A stretch of DNA of 64,000 nt from Mycobacteroides sp. LB1. Lineage in GTDB: Bacteria > Actinomycetota > Actinomycetes > Mycobacteriales > Mycobacteriaceae. The DNA is taken from the NCBI RefSeq assembly GCF_013449725.1, contig NZ_JACCFF010000001.1, positions 248,001-312,000 on the forward strand. Direction: 5' to 3'. Below are positions 15,363 to 23,646 of this stretch, piece after piece. Numbering within the stretch: position 1 is the stretch's first letter; each line of letters starts with the position of its first letter. The position numbers and the translations under genes are program-made. The notes below the pieces were generated by a model, which was not told where the DNA came from, did not search any database, and was given only the letters and a program-made list of their open reading frames with translations.

Positions 15363-16791
15363 GGATGACTCCCTTCAACGACCTTCTCGGGGATATCGCC
15401 AGGCGCATACCATGTTTGGGGCGGAGCGTTATCTTCGATAACATCTCCACTCGGTGCCCGGGGTCATGCTCGAATCGGTAGTTCTGAATCAGCGCAGCCA
15501 GCACCAGCTGGCCTTCCATCAATGCGAAATGCTTGCCAATACAGACATGCGGGCCACCGCCAAACGGCGCGTACGCACGGTGATGAACCCCAGCCGGTTT
15601 GTCTCCAATGAAACGAGCAGGGTCGAACTGCCCAGGGTCGCGCCACTGCTCGGGATCACGCCCGATGTTGAAGACGCTGATAAGCAGCCGCGCACCCTTA
15701 GGTATCCGATAGCCCCCGAGCACGGTGTCTTCACTGACCAACCTCGGCAGGATTGGCGCAGAAGGATACAGCCGCAACGCCTCGCTCACTACCTGCTGTG
15801 CGTAGGGCAGGTGCGCCAGGTCATCCAGCGTGGGTAGACGGCCACCCAGCACGCTATCCACTTCCGCCTCCAGCACTTCGCGCGCACTGTCGTTCTGCGA
15901 GAGCAGGTATAGCGCCCAGGTGAGGGTTTGTGCCATCGTTTCGTGGCCCGCGGCGAAGGTCGTGATCACCTCGTCCCGGATTTCGGTGTCGCTGAGCCCC
16001 TCACCGGTTTCCGCATCCTGCGCACTGAGGAGCATGTCAAGTAGGTCCCCTCCAGTGCCAGGGCATTCCCGCCGCGACCGAATCAGCCCGTACACGAAAT
16101 CGTCGAAAGAACCCATAAGCGCCCGAAACCGCCGGTTGGCCGGAGTGGGCACAACCAATGGGGGACTGAAAGGATTCTGCTGCCGGTTGAATGCGTACGT
16201 CAGGATCTCCTCGACCGATTCCGGTGTGACGATGATTTCCGCATCGGCCGCCTTCATGCCAAACATGCAGCGCGACACAATATCCAGGGTCGCCCGGATG
16301 ATGACCGGATGGATGTCCACGACAGCGCCGCTCCGGGAGACCTCCGCCAGATCGGCAAGCATGGCCTCCGCGCACTCAACCATCGTCGAGTACATCCCCG
16401 CGATACTGGGCCGCGAGTAAAGGGGCTGCATCATCCGTCGATTGCGTTTCCAGTGATCATGGTCGGCGGTCGTCAGCAACCCCTGCCCGAGCACCAGACG
16501 CAATGGGCTGGTGTTGCCGAGCTTGCCGTACACGGCCGTGTTTGCAAGCACTTCGGCGGCAAGTTGGTAGTCCGAGACGCAATAGACCTGCAAGGGGCCC
16601 AGACGGTAGCGGACCACTCCTCCATGGCGTTCCCAACCGATCCGGGTCGCTTCGAGAATGTCCCGACGGAACGCAAGGATGCTCCCCAACAATGGGGTTC
16701 CGGGAGCCAGCGGCGCGAGAGAACTACCCGACGATCCGCCATCGGCAGCATTAGCTGAAGGTTTATCCGTACGCGATCTCGAGAGCCTCAT
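15352..16791 (-). CDS. Cytochrome P450 (cluster P450 no. 2)
   Basis: A 479-aa P450 with all core motifs: AGHET (281-285) in the I-helix, ExxR at 337-340 (EALRLYP), and the heme loop [10 protein letters not shown] with Cys417. Its length and loops ([17 protein letters not shown]) resemble the CYP102/CYP4-like bacterial group that often oxidises fatty or isoprenoid chains, unlike the shorter P450 no. 1. The first 30 residues are Ser/Ala-rich without a clear membrane anchor. It is the first gene of the six-gene operon, with a 573-base upstream region containing a palindrome. It lacks a reductase domain. Confidence 0.92.
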   Translation of the reverse strand: MRLSRSRTDKPSANAADGGSSGSSLAPLAPGTPLLGSILAFRRDILEATRIGWERHGGVVRYRLGPLQVYCVSDYQLAAEVLANTAVYGKLGNTSPLRLVLGQGLLTTADHDHWKRNRRMMQPLYSRPSIAGMYSTMVECAEAMLADLAEVSRSGAVVDIHPVIIRATLDIVSRCMFGMKAADAEIIVTPESVEEILTYAFNRQQNPFSPPLVVPTPANRRFRALMGSFDDFVYGLIRSRRECPGTGGDLLDMLLSAQDAETGEGLSDTEIRDEVITTFAAGHETMAQTLTWALYLLSQNDSAREVLEAEVDSVLGGRLPTLDDLAHLPYAQQVVSEALRLYPSAPILPRLVSEDTVLGGYRIPKGARLLISVFNIGRDPEQWRDPGQFDPARFIGDKPAGVHHRAYAPFGGGPHVCIGKHFALMEGQLVLAALIQNYRFEHDPGHRVEMLSKITLRPKHGMRLAISPRRSLKGVIRVG

Positions 16792-16940
16792 GCAAGCAGC
16801 CTTCCGCTATGGCGAGAACCACATCTGTACATCCGTGCGACCTAAGTCACACGCCGCTTGGGGAGGAACACTGTCACAACACCGGCGGATATCCAAGGGA
16901 AGGTTATTTGCTGAACGCTGTGTCAATCGTCACTTCGCCT

Positions 16941-16970
16941 TAGTCTTGACAAGAGTATTCATCAAGACTA
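16941..16970. promoter_or_regulatory. Palindromic operator candidate of the P450-prenyl-pterin operon
   Basis: Perfect nine-base arms TAGTCTTGA (16941-16949) and TCAAGACTA (16962-16970) flank 12 bases. It lies 150 bases upstream of the first gene, in an AT-richer patch. The symmetry suits a dimeric repressor of the TetR, GntR or LacI type. No regulator gene is adjacent, so the factor is unknown. Confidence 0.5.
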
Positions 16971-17219
16971 CAAGCGCAGTGATCGTCTCATTAACTCGGC
17001 AGCGCAATAGTACAAATCTTTACTCATGCCTATTTACCTGCACAAATGACAGACTTCCCATCACGGAGTCGCCGGCCGATTAGTTCCGTTTCCCTTCGAG
17101 TGACCGGGGTGGCTCATTGGCCAGAAATTGTCGACAGCCCAGCGAAATAGTTACTGCGAGCGAGTCGACCGAAGTAAATCTGGCTAACGTCCGTATCCAG
17201 TTCTGAGTAATGAAACCCC

Positions 17220-17309
17220 AACGGGCTTCCCGTTCTACAGGAGCCCACTGCGCACGCTCAGGGAAGTACTCACCAATATCTCCTTCGTTGCTACAGCAAC
17301 GAAGGAGAT
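17220..17309 (-). terminator. Two hairpins downstream of ftsK
   Basis: The main one has perfect 15-base arms at 17278-17292 and 17295-17309 (ATCTCCTTCGTTGCT and its complement) with a two-base spacer, starting 56 bases after the ftsK stop. A second, shorter hairpin is AACGGG-CTT-CCCGTT at 17220-17234. Neither is followed by a U run on the minus strand, so this would be a mycobacterial non-canonical terminator; a regulatory palindrome is the alternative. Confidence 0.55.
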
Positions 17310-17364
17310 CATCGTCGACGGACCCCGGCTCGCATAATCGACACCAGGAAATACACCCAGTGGC

Positions 17365-19866
17365 TCAGAAGTCTTCGGGGACGCCGCCATCGTCTTCGTC
17401 CTCGTCGGATCCCCCGCCGCCTCGAATGGAGGCGAGCACCGCCGCGAGTTCGTCGGGTTTCGCGAGCACCTCGCGGGCCTTGGATCCCTCGCTGGGGCCC
17501 ACGATTCCGCGGTTTTCCATTAGATCGATGAGACGGCCGGCCTTGGCGAAGCCCACGCGCAGCTTGCGCTGCAGCATCGAGGTGGAGCCAAACTGGCTCG
17601 ATACAACCAGCTCGACGGCCTGCAGCAAGGCATCCATATCGTCACCGATATCGGGGTCGACGTCCTCTTTGCCTGGTCCGCCACCGACCTTGGCCTTGGT
17701 GACGCCCTCGTTGTAGTCGGGTTCGGCCTGCTCCTTGGCGGCGGACACCACCGCGCTGATCTCTTCGTCGGTGATGAACGCACCCTGCATGCGGATGGGC
17801 CGCCCCGCCCCCATCGGCAGGAACAGCGCGTCGCCCATACCGATGAGCTTTTCGGCGCCGGGCTGGTCCAGGATGACGCGGCTGTCGGTGAGCGATGACG
17901 TCGCAAAGGCAAGGCGTGACGGCACATTCGTCTTGATGAGGCCCGTGACGACATCCACCGACGGACGCTGAGTGGCCAGCACCAGGTGGATACCGGCCGC
18001 GCGCGCCTTCTGCGTGATGCGCACGATGGCTTCCTCGACATCGCGGGGGGCGGTCATCATCAGGTCGGCGAGCTCGTCTACGACGGCGAGAATGAAGGGG
18101 TACGGACGGTACTCACGCTGGCTGCCCAACGGTGTGGTGATCTCGCCGGAGCGCACCTTCGCGTTGAAGTCGTTGATGTGCCGGACCTTGCTGGCCTGCA
18201 TATCCTGGTAGCGCTGTTCCATCTCCTCCACCAGCCACGTCAGGGCGGCCGCCGCCTTCTTAGGCGAGGTGATGATCGGCGTGATCAGGTGCGGAATGCC
18301 TTCGTAGGGCGTCAATTCCACCATCTTCGGGTCGATCAGGATCATCCTGACCTCCTCCGGGGTGGCGCGTGCCAGCAGAGAGACGAGCATCGAGTTGACG
18401 AAACTCGATTTACCCGAACCGGTGGAACCGGCGACCAGCAAGTGCGGCATCTTGGCCAGGTTGGCCGAAATGAAGTCGCCCTCAATGTCCTTGCCCAGAC
18501 CGATCAACAGCGGATGGTGATCCCGGCGGGTCTCGGGCGCGGTCAGCACGTCGGCCAGGCGCACCATCTCGCGGTCGGTATTCGGCACCTCGATACCCAC
18601 CGCGGATTTACCAGGGATCGGGGCCAGCAGGCGCACGCTGTCGGTGGCCACCGCGTAGGCGATATTGCGTTGCAGCGCGGTGATTTTCTCCACCTTGACG
18701 CCGGGGCCGAGCTCGACCTCGTAACGGGTGACGGTAGGACCGCGGTTGAAACCGGTGACCGCGGCGTCGACCTTGAACTGCTCCAGCACCCCGGTGATCG
18801 CGGCGATCATGTCGTCATTGGCCGCGCTGCTCTCCTTCGGCGGGTCTCCTGCGATGAGCAGATCCAGCGAGGGCAGCATGTAGGGACCCTCGATCACCCG
18901 ATCAACAACGGGCATCTGCGGTTTCGGCTTGGTCTTCTTGGTCGATTTGACCACCGGCACGGGCTTGGGTGCGGACGGAACGGATGCGGGCGCCGCGGCA
19001 ACGTCCACGCTGTCTTCCTGGAGGGGGTAGTTCTCCATCGGCGTTGCCCCGCGCGTGAATTCACGTGTCGCCTCGTAATCGTCTTCCGGCTCCACGGCGT
19101 CGTCCGCGTTCTCGTCGTCCTCGTCCCAGTCCTCGTCCCATTCGTCATACTCCCGGGGCGAGAACATGTTCCGCAGCGTGTCGGGGATATCGCGAATGGT
19201 GGTGCCGGTCAGGAGCAGCACCCCGAAGACGATCGCCATCAGGAGTAGCGGTGCGGCGATCCATGCGGTGAGGCCTTGTGCAAGCGGTCCACCGATCACA
19301 AAGCCGACGAAGCCGCCCGCGATCGAACGTCCCTCGGGGCCATCGGGTGAACCGGCGAACAGATGCCACAGGCCGAGGATCGGCAAGGCGACCATCGCGA
19401 AGCCCAGGAGCAGACGCGGACGCTCCTCGGGATTCGGCTCGGTGCGCATCAAGAACACGGCGATGACGAGAGTGATCACCGGAACCAACACCACACCGGA
19501 ACCGACGACGGCACGGAAGACACTGTCGATCCAGCCGCCAACTGGTTTGGCCGCGTGGAACCACGAGCTGGCACCCACCACGAACGCCAGACCCAGCAAT
19601 GCCAACGCAACACCGTCGCGCCGATGGCCGTGCTCGATGTCGCGAGCCCGGCCTACCGACCGAAAAAGGGTTCCCACTCCTTGCGCGCAGGCGTGCCAGC
19701 CTGCGCGGGCGCCACGACCCACTGCCACCAGCGGCGCCGACCAGTGCTGGTTACGACGCTGGTTACGGCGGCGCGGGGCCGGACGACGGGTGGGCGCAGT
19801 GTTACGCGACCGGGTTCCCGATTTGGTGTTCCGGCCACGTGAACGGCTGACAGTCTTACTCGCCAT
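17365..19866 (-). CDS. ftsK: DNA translocase FtsK
   Basis: An 833-aa cell-division translocase. A basic N-terminus precedes four membrane helices (about residues 88-250), then an acidic linker (YDEWDEDWDEDDENADD), a RecA-type motor with Walker A GSTGSGKSS and Walker B MILIDPK, and a C-terminal winged-helix gamma domain that reads KOPS sites. It pumps chromosomal DNA through the septum and works with XerCD at dif. The ATG at 19866 (MASKTVSRSRGRN) was chosen over a longer frame lacking family similarity. It corresponds to Rv2748c. Confidence 0.97.
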   Translation of the reverse strand: MASKTVSRSRGRNTKSGTRSRNTAPTRRPAPRRRNQRRNQHWSAPLVAVGRGARAGWHACAQGVGTLFRSVGRARDIEHGHRRDGVALALLGLAFVVGASSWFHAAKPVGGWIDSVFRAVVGSGVVLVPVITLVIAVFLMRTEPNPEERPRLLLGFAMVALPILGLWHLFAGSPDGPEGRSIAGGFVGFVIGGPLAQGLTAWIAAPLLLMAIVFGVLLLTGTTIRDIPDTLRNMFSPREYDEWDEDWDEDDENADDAVEPEDDYEATREFTRGATPMENYPLQEDSVDVAAAPASVPSAPKPVPVVKSTKKTKPKPQMPVVDRVIEGPYMLPSLDLLIAGDPPKESSAANDDMIAAITGVLEQFKVDAAVTGFNRGPTVTRYEVELGPGVKVEKITALQRNIAYAVATDSVRLLAPIPGKSAVGIEVPNTDREMVRLADVLTAPETRRDHHPLLIGLGKDIEGDFISANLAKMPHLLVAGSTGSGKSSFVNSMLVSLLARATPEEVRMILIDPKMVELTPYEGIPHLITPIITSPKKAAAALTWLVEEMEQRYQDMQASKVRHINDFNAKVRSGEITTPLGSQREYRPYPFILAVVDELADLMMTAPRDVEEAIVRITQKARAAGIHLVLATQRPSVDVVTGLIKTNVPSRLAFATSSLTDSRVILDQPGAEKLIGMGDALFLPMGAGRPIRMQGAFITDEEISAVVSAAKEQAEPDYNEGVTKAKVGGGPGKEDVDPDIGDDMDALLQAVELVVSSQFGSTSMLQRKLRVGFAKAGRLIDLMENRGIVGPSEGSKAREVLAKPDELAAVLASIRGGGGSDEDEDDGGVPEDF

Positions 19867-19994
19867 GGCCGACAGCCTAGTCGCAATAGCCACATCTGCA
19901 CCATCTACAACACGGATAAAAGCGCATGTAGGCAAATGTTTTGTCACCTACGCGAGGCCGCCCTGAGACGGTCTCGTGACCTTCGAAACGCGGC

Positions 19995-20552
19995 TTAGCG
20001 GTCGGGACGCGGCTTCGTCTCACCCAGCCAGGACTGATTCGCCGCGATGTAGAACTGGTCGCCGTTGTAACTGCTGGCCGAATGGCCCCGGAAGCAGTAG
20101 ACGCCGGCGTCCTTGGTCACCGCGCATTTCACGGCACGATAGTTGAGGTAGTTGCCCGGCGTAAGCACCGGCGGACGCGTCCCTGGGGCGAACAGTGGTT
20201 CGTTGGTGGTGTCGAAATGCGCGCGCCAATCGCCAGGAAACCAGGCCACCTGGTTCGCACCGGGAGGTGCCCCGGGGAACGAACCATTGCAGCCAAAGCT
20301 GCCGTCGATCCAGATCGCACAGGTCAACCCTCGTGGCGTCGAGAACCAGGCGCCATCGGTGTCATCGCGCAGAAATGGCTCGAAGTCGGCCTGTTTGAAC
20401 TTGGTGATGTTGTTGACGTCGGGATACGGATTCGGATCCCCGGAGATATCTGGATCCGCAGCCGCGGAGGCCAGCGACCCCAGGACCATTCCCAGTGTCA
20501 GCGTGGCGACGCCGGCCAATCGAGTTAGAAACCGCACTCCAACCCTCCCCAT
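19995..20552 (-). CDS. Secreted protein of unknown function
   Basis: A 185-aa protein with a clear Sec signal peptide (basic MGRVGVRFLTR, hydrophobic core, cleavage near ASAAA-DPD at about residue 33). The mature part is about 150 residues with four cysteines that could form two disulfides (TCAIW, FGCNG, VKCAV, VYCFRG). The ATG at 20552 was selected because it puts the signal peptide at the N-terminus. It has no enzymatic motif I recognise. It lies 128 bases upstream of ftsK on the same strand and is divergent from the MpaB-type gene. Confidence 0.75.
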   Translation of the reverse strand: MGRVGVRFLTRLAGVATLTLGMVLGSLASAAADPDISGDPNPYPDVNNITKFKQADFEPFLRDDTDGAWFSTPRGLTCAIWIDGSFGCNGSFPGAPPGANQVAWFPGDWRAHFDTTNEPLFAPGTRPPVLTPGNYLNYRAVKCAVTKDAGVYCFRGHSASSYNGDQFYIAANQSWLGETKPRPDR

Positions 20553-20684
20553 ATTTGTGGTTACCGAGTCAGCAAAATAGCGAGGCTGATTGTAACCAGA
20601 CCTTTTGGCTCGCCGAAGGAAATCCGACGAGACACTTGACAATGACTGTTGCCAACATGGCCGGATGCTCGCTAGCCTTCTCCC

Positions 20685-22058
20685 ATGAGTGGCAACGGCG
20701 CCCTATCAACCGCATCACCTGTCGAAACGCACCCCTACGACTGCTACTGGCGGCCCGGCAACAAGCTGCGGCCGGCGCCGCCACGGTTGCGCTACGACGC
20801 CATGTGGACGCAATCACGCGAGGACATCCTGAAACCGTGGATGGAGTTCCACGAGATCCCACCGGAGACACCGCGGACCCGGCTGCTCGTCGATCACCTG
20901 TGGCAGGGCGATGAGCTCATGGACGCCGTGGTGGACCGCATCCGCAAGATGCCCGCGCGCCAGGGGCGCGCGATGCTCAACCAAGCCCTCGACCATGGCA
21001 TCGAATCGGTCGAGAATCCGCCGGCGGAGTTCGTGGCGCTGTTCGAGCAGCTCGACAACCCGCCCGACTGGTACGACCCGAATCTCTGGGAGCGGGGGCG
21101 CCAACTGTGGAACGACTCGTCGCTCGCCGCGAAGTTCGGCATGGGATTCGGGGACACCTTCGGCACCTTCGTGGGCGATGAGGTCGCCTACGCCACCGGT
21201 GCGACAGGAAGATTCGTCAACGACACACTGCGGCGCAACCTGGAAACCACCGCATGGTTCCGGAAGATGACCTATCGCGGTGCTCTGGAACGCTTTTCGG
21301 AGCCCTTCAAGGACACCGTGCGGGTGCGTTTGATGCACTCACAGGTGCGCGCCGGACTGCGGCGGTCCTGGGGTAACGAGCAGTTCGCTCATCACGGCAA
21401 CCCGATCTCCAATTCGATGATGATGGGTGCGGCGATGACCTTCGGGCTCATTCCGCCGCTCATCGACCACCAGCATGGGCGCACGCGCACGACGGCTGAT
21501 CTCGAGGCAGCCGTGATGTATTGGGCCTACATCGCCTATGTCTTCGGCGTGGCCGACGAGCTCATTCCGAAGTCGGTGGCCGAGGGCATGGAAACCATGG
21601 ACTACATGGTCGCCTACGCCGGTGGACCCTCGGAGTGGACCGACATCATGATGAACGCAGCATTCGGCTTCGTGGACAAGGGATTTACCGGACGCGTCGG
21701 TCGACTGGTCTTCACTCCCGTTCTCGGTATCGCCGCGTACTACGGCGGCGAGGAGCTGGTGCGAGCGCTGGTGCGCGCCACTCCCCTGCGTGACGCCCGA
21801 CTACAGCCGTGGACTGCGTTAACGGGTATCGCTGTGCACGCCAACGTGCAGTTCCGGCGCGTCCTAGACAAGCTGCCCGGCGCCAAACAGCGTGCCCGGC
21901 AACGCAATGGCGAGCTGCTCTGGTGGTCTGCCACCGTGCTGAACCAGGCACTGGCCAAGTTCGGCGGGATGCACGACGCGTCCTATACCCACCATGACGC
22001 GACAGCGGCGACACCGGCAGGATGCCCGGTGCCGCACGCGCCGCATGTCAGCGGCTAG
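20685..22058 (+). CDS. MpaB/latex-clearing-protein family oxygenase (DUF2236)
   Basis: A 457-aa helical protein of the DUF2236 family, which includes the MpaB oxygenase of mycophenolic acid synthesis and the b-type-heme latex clearing protein. Conserved blocks are RTRLLVDHLWQGDELMDAVVDR, FGDTFGTFVGDEVAYATGATGRFVNDTLRRNLETTAWF and the tail histidines. Members cleave isoprenoid double bonds with oxygen, so a terpenoid or polyisoprene substrate is possible, which is notable 4 kb from a prenyl operon. The ATG at 20685 gives MSGNGALST. A TetR gene follows 52 bases downstream with its own operator. Confidence 0.78.
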   Translation: MSGNGALSTASPVETHPYDCYWRPGNKLRPAPPRLRYDAMWTQSREDILKPWMEFHEIPPETPRTRLLVDHLWQGDELMDAVVDRIRKMPARQGRAMLNQALDHGIESVENPPAEFVALFEQLDNPPDWYDPNLWERGRQLWNDSSLAAKFGMGFGDTFGTFVGDEVAYATGATGRFVNDTLRRNLETTAWFRKMTYRGALERFSEPFKDTVRVRLMHSQVRAGLRRSWGNEQFAHHGNPISNSMMMGAAMTFGLIPPLIDHQHGRTRTTADLEAAVMYWAYIAYVFGVADELIPKSVAEGMETMDYMVAYAGGPSEWTDIMMNAAFGFVDKGFTGRVGRLVFTPVLGIAAYYGGEELVRALVRATPLRDARLQPWTALTGIAVHANVQFRRVLDKLPGAKQRARQRNGELLWWSATVLNQALAKFGGMHDASYTHHDATAATPAGCPVPHAPHVSG

Positions 22059-22085
22059 GCGCGCCAATCTGGGTCTTCATCCCTT

Positions 22086-22103
22086 CCATAGATTCATCTA
22101 TGG
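22086..22103. promoter_or_regulatory. TetR autoregulatory operator
   Basis: The 18-base palindrome CCATAGATTCATCTATGG (arms 22086-22093 and 22096-22103, spacer TC) ends seven bases before the ATG of the TetR gene. It occupies the place of a ribosome site, so the gene may be leaderless and self-repressed. Symmetry and location are seen; binding is inferred. Confidence 0.7.
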
Positions 22104-22110
22104 TTAGTGT

Positions 22111-22677
22111 ATGACCGAGAAGGTCTCGCGTGACGACTATTTCCGGGCCGCCTTCGAACTGCTGGCCTTGGGCGGTAAACCGGCGCTCACCACCACCGCC
22201 GTGTGCCGAAGGATCGGTGTGACAACCGGCTCGCTGTATCACCACTTCGGCAGCGGGGCAGAGTTCTATAAGGCCGTCATCGACCATTGGGAGAACGAGG
22301 TCACCGCCGCGCAACGCAAGCGCGTGGATGAAGTCGCCGATCCACAGGAACGCCTGGAAGTCCTGGAACAAGCGGCTCGCGATGCCGACCACGAGGTTGA
22401 GAAGGCCATTCGGGTGTGGGCCACGGCCGACCGGTATGTCGCGGCGGCACAGCATCGTGTCGACCAGGTTCGGCACAAGCACCTCACGAGGCACTACATC
22501 AAGGCGGGGTTTGACCCGAACCGTGCCGACACCCTGGCGCGCATCGGTTTCAGCATCCTGGTCGGCGCCCAAGAGATCGGCACCCAGGTTGACCGCACGC
22601 GGCTCAACGCCGCTCTCGACGAGTACTCCGTCTGGCTCAATTCGTCGGTGCCGACGGAGACTGCCACTTCCCGGTGA
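22111..22677 (+). CDS. TetR-family transcriptional regulator
   Basis: A 188-aa regulator with the TetR helix-turn-helix at about residues 9-55 (FELLALGGKPALTTTAVCRRIGVTTGSLYHHFGSGAEFYKAV) and a variable helical ligand domain. No Shine-Dalgarno is visible; a perfect palindrome ends seven bases before the start, suggesting leaderless, autoregulated expression. The MpaB-like oxygenase just upstream on the same strand is the likely co-target, since it is the only close neighbour in that orientation. The 3' end overlaps the converging membrane-protein gene by 41 bases. The ligand is unknown. Confidence 0.9.
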   Translation: MTEKVSRDDYFRAAFELLALGGKPALTTTAVCRRIGVTTGSLYHHFGSGAEFYKAVIDHWENEVTAAQRKRVDEVADPQERLEVLEQAARDADHEVEKAIRVWATADRYVAAAQHRVDQVRHKHLTRHYIKAGFDPNRADTLARIGFSILVGAQEIGTQVDRTRLNAALDEYSVWLNSSVPTETATSR

Positions 22678-23218
22678 CCTTGGCGTATCGGGATATCAAG
22701 GCGAGGGCCTCATCGGGAAACAACGCACGGGGGAAGATCTCGCGCGTTGCCGGTCGCGCGGAAAAGATGATCCCCACGACAGCGTCGTTCGCCACGACAT
22801 TCTGAATCTCGGCATAGTCGCGCACGCTCATGAACCGAGCCGTCAGAAACGATTGCCCAAGCAGCGCATTCGTCGTCGCACGCAGCGTCCAGTAGGTGAA
22901 ATCGGCCGATCTGAACTCCGCGCGCTGCACCGTACCGGCCGGTATCGCCTGCATCGACCGCCGGGTACGTGAGCGAAGCACCGCGGCGACAAGCACCACT
23001 GCCGCCGCCACTACGACCAAGATGACGACACCTGCGGTCGTGCCCACGAAGGCGAAGAAATAGGCGACGTACACAACGCTCAGAACGAGGAGAATCCATA
23101 CGCCCCTAGACCGCAAGACCGTCCGGAATGCACCCTTGGCAAGGGTCTGCAGTCGCTCCTCGGTGACGACGACCTCGGTCCGGATCGGCAATCCCGGCGA
23201 CGGCTCTGGATCGGTCAA
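22637..23218 (-). CDS. Two-helix membrane protein of unknown function
   Basis: A 193-aa protein with a cytoplasmic N-terminus of about 38 residues, two close membrane helices (about 40-82: WILLVLSVVYVAYFFAF and VVILVVVAAAVVLVAAV), and a soluble C-terminal domain with DFTYWTLRATTNALLG and FSARPATREIFPRALFP. This layout resembles YcxB-like proteins, but I cannot confirm that. It starts with TTG at 23218. Its 3' end overlaps the TetR gene on the other strand by 41 bases, so the two messages are antisense at their ends. Confidence 0.65.
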   Translation of the reverse strand: MTDPEPSPGLPIRTEVVVTEERLQTLAKGAFRTVLRSRGVWILLVLSVVYVAYFFAFVGTTAGVVILVVVAAAVVLVAAVLRSRTRRSMQAIPAGTVQRAEFRSADFTYWTLRATTNALLGQSFLTARFMSVRDYAEIQNVVANDAVVGIIFSARPATREIFPRALFPDEALALISRYAKVTGKWQSPSAPTN

Positions 23219-23333
23219 TGTTCCCTCGCGTCTCCCGGCGACTCCTGATTATTGGAAAGCCTATCGAGCGGTGGCTGCCAGCCAGCTTCGGTACGGTGGA
23301 AATCGATCCACTCCCAACGACGAGAGGTGTTCC

Positions 23334-23645
23334 ATGCCCACTGTGGTGGCGTTCCTGTATCCCCAGCCAGACAAGCGCGACGAGGTTCGCGCCGCGCTCC
23401 TCGAAACGATCCCCTTGGTCCACGACGAGCCGGGCTGCGATCTGTACACCCTGCACGAGGCCCATGATCGGTTCGTCTTCGTCGAATCCTGGGCGAGCAA
23501 CGAGGCACTGGCAGCGCACGGCAAGGCACCCGCGGTCACCGCGATGTTCGGCAAAGTGGGCCCACTATTGGCCCAGCCACCGGAAATTGTTATCGCCGAA
23601 CCTCTTCCAGCGGGCGATCCCGCCAAGGGAGATCTGACGCACTGA
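23334..23645 (+). CDS. Antibiotic-biosynthesis-monooxygenase-type small protein (Rv2749-like)
   Basis: A 103-aa ferredoxin-like alpha/beta-barrel protein: PTVVAFLYPQPDKRDEVRAALLETIPLVHDEPGCDLYTLHE followed by FVFVESWASNEALAAHGKAPAV, the ABM fold. Some relatives are cofactor-free quinone-forming monooxygenases or heme-degrading enzymes, but many have no known activity. Its length and place after ftsK match Rv2749 (104 aa). The ATG at 23334 is preceded by GAGAGG. A single base separates its stop codon from the SDR start, so the next two genes are cotranscribed with it. Confidence 0.82.
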   Translation: MPTVVAFLYPQPDKRDEVRAALLETIPLVHDEPGCDLYTLHEAHDRFVFVESWASNEALAAHGKAPAVTAMFGKVGPLLAQPPEIVIAEPLPAGDPAKGDLTH

Positions 23646-23646
23646 T

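Larger units (their letters stand above)
16792..17364. other. Long, relatively AT-rich intergenic region upstream of the P450-prenyl-pterin operon
   Basis: These 573 bases separate ftsK from the operon. The stretch from about 16930 to 17060 is clearly lower in GC than the genes around it. The region holds a 30-base palindrome at 16941-16970 and two hairpins near ftsK (17220-17234 and 17278-17309), described separately. No convincing coding frame with a start and ribosome site was found on either strand. Confidence 0.6.

Noticed and set aside
16945..16973. Plus-strand promoter TTGACA-N17-TACAAG inside the palindrome
   Set aside because: No plus-strand gene follows before the end of ftsK, and the -10 is weak; the palindrome is the better explanation.
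17986..19248. A 420-codon plus-strand frame inside ftsK
   Set aside because: Antisense to the FtsK motor domain; a by-product of high GC at third positions.
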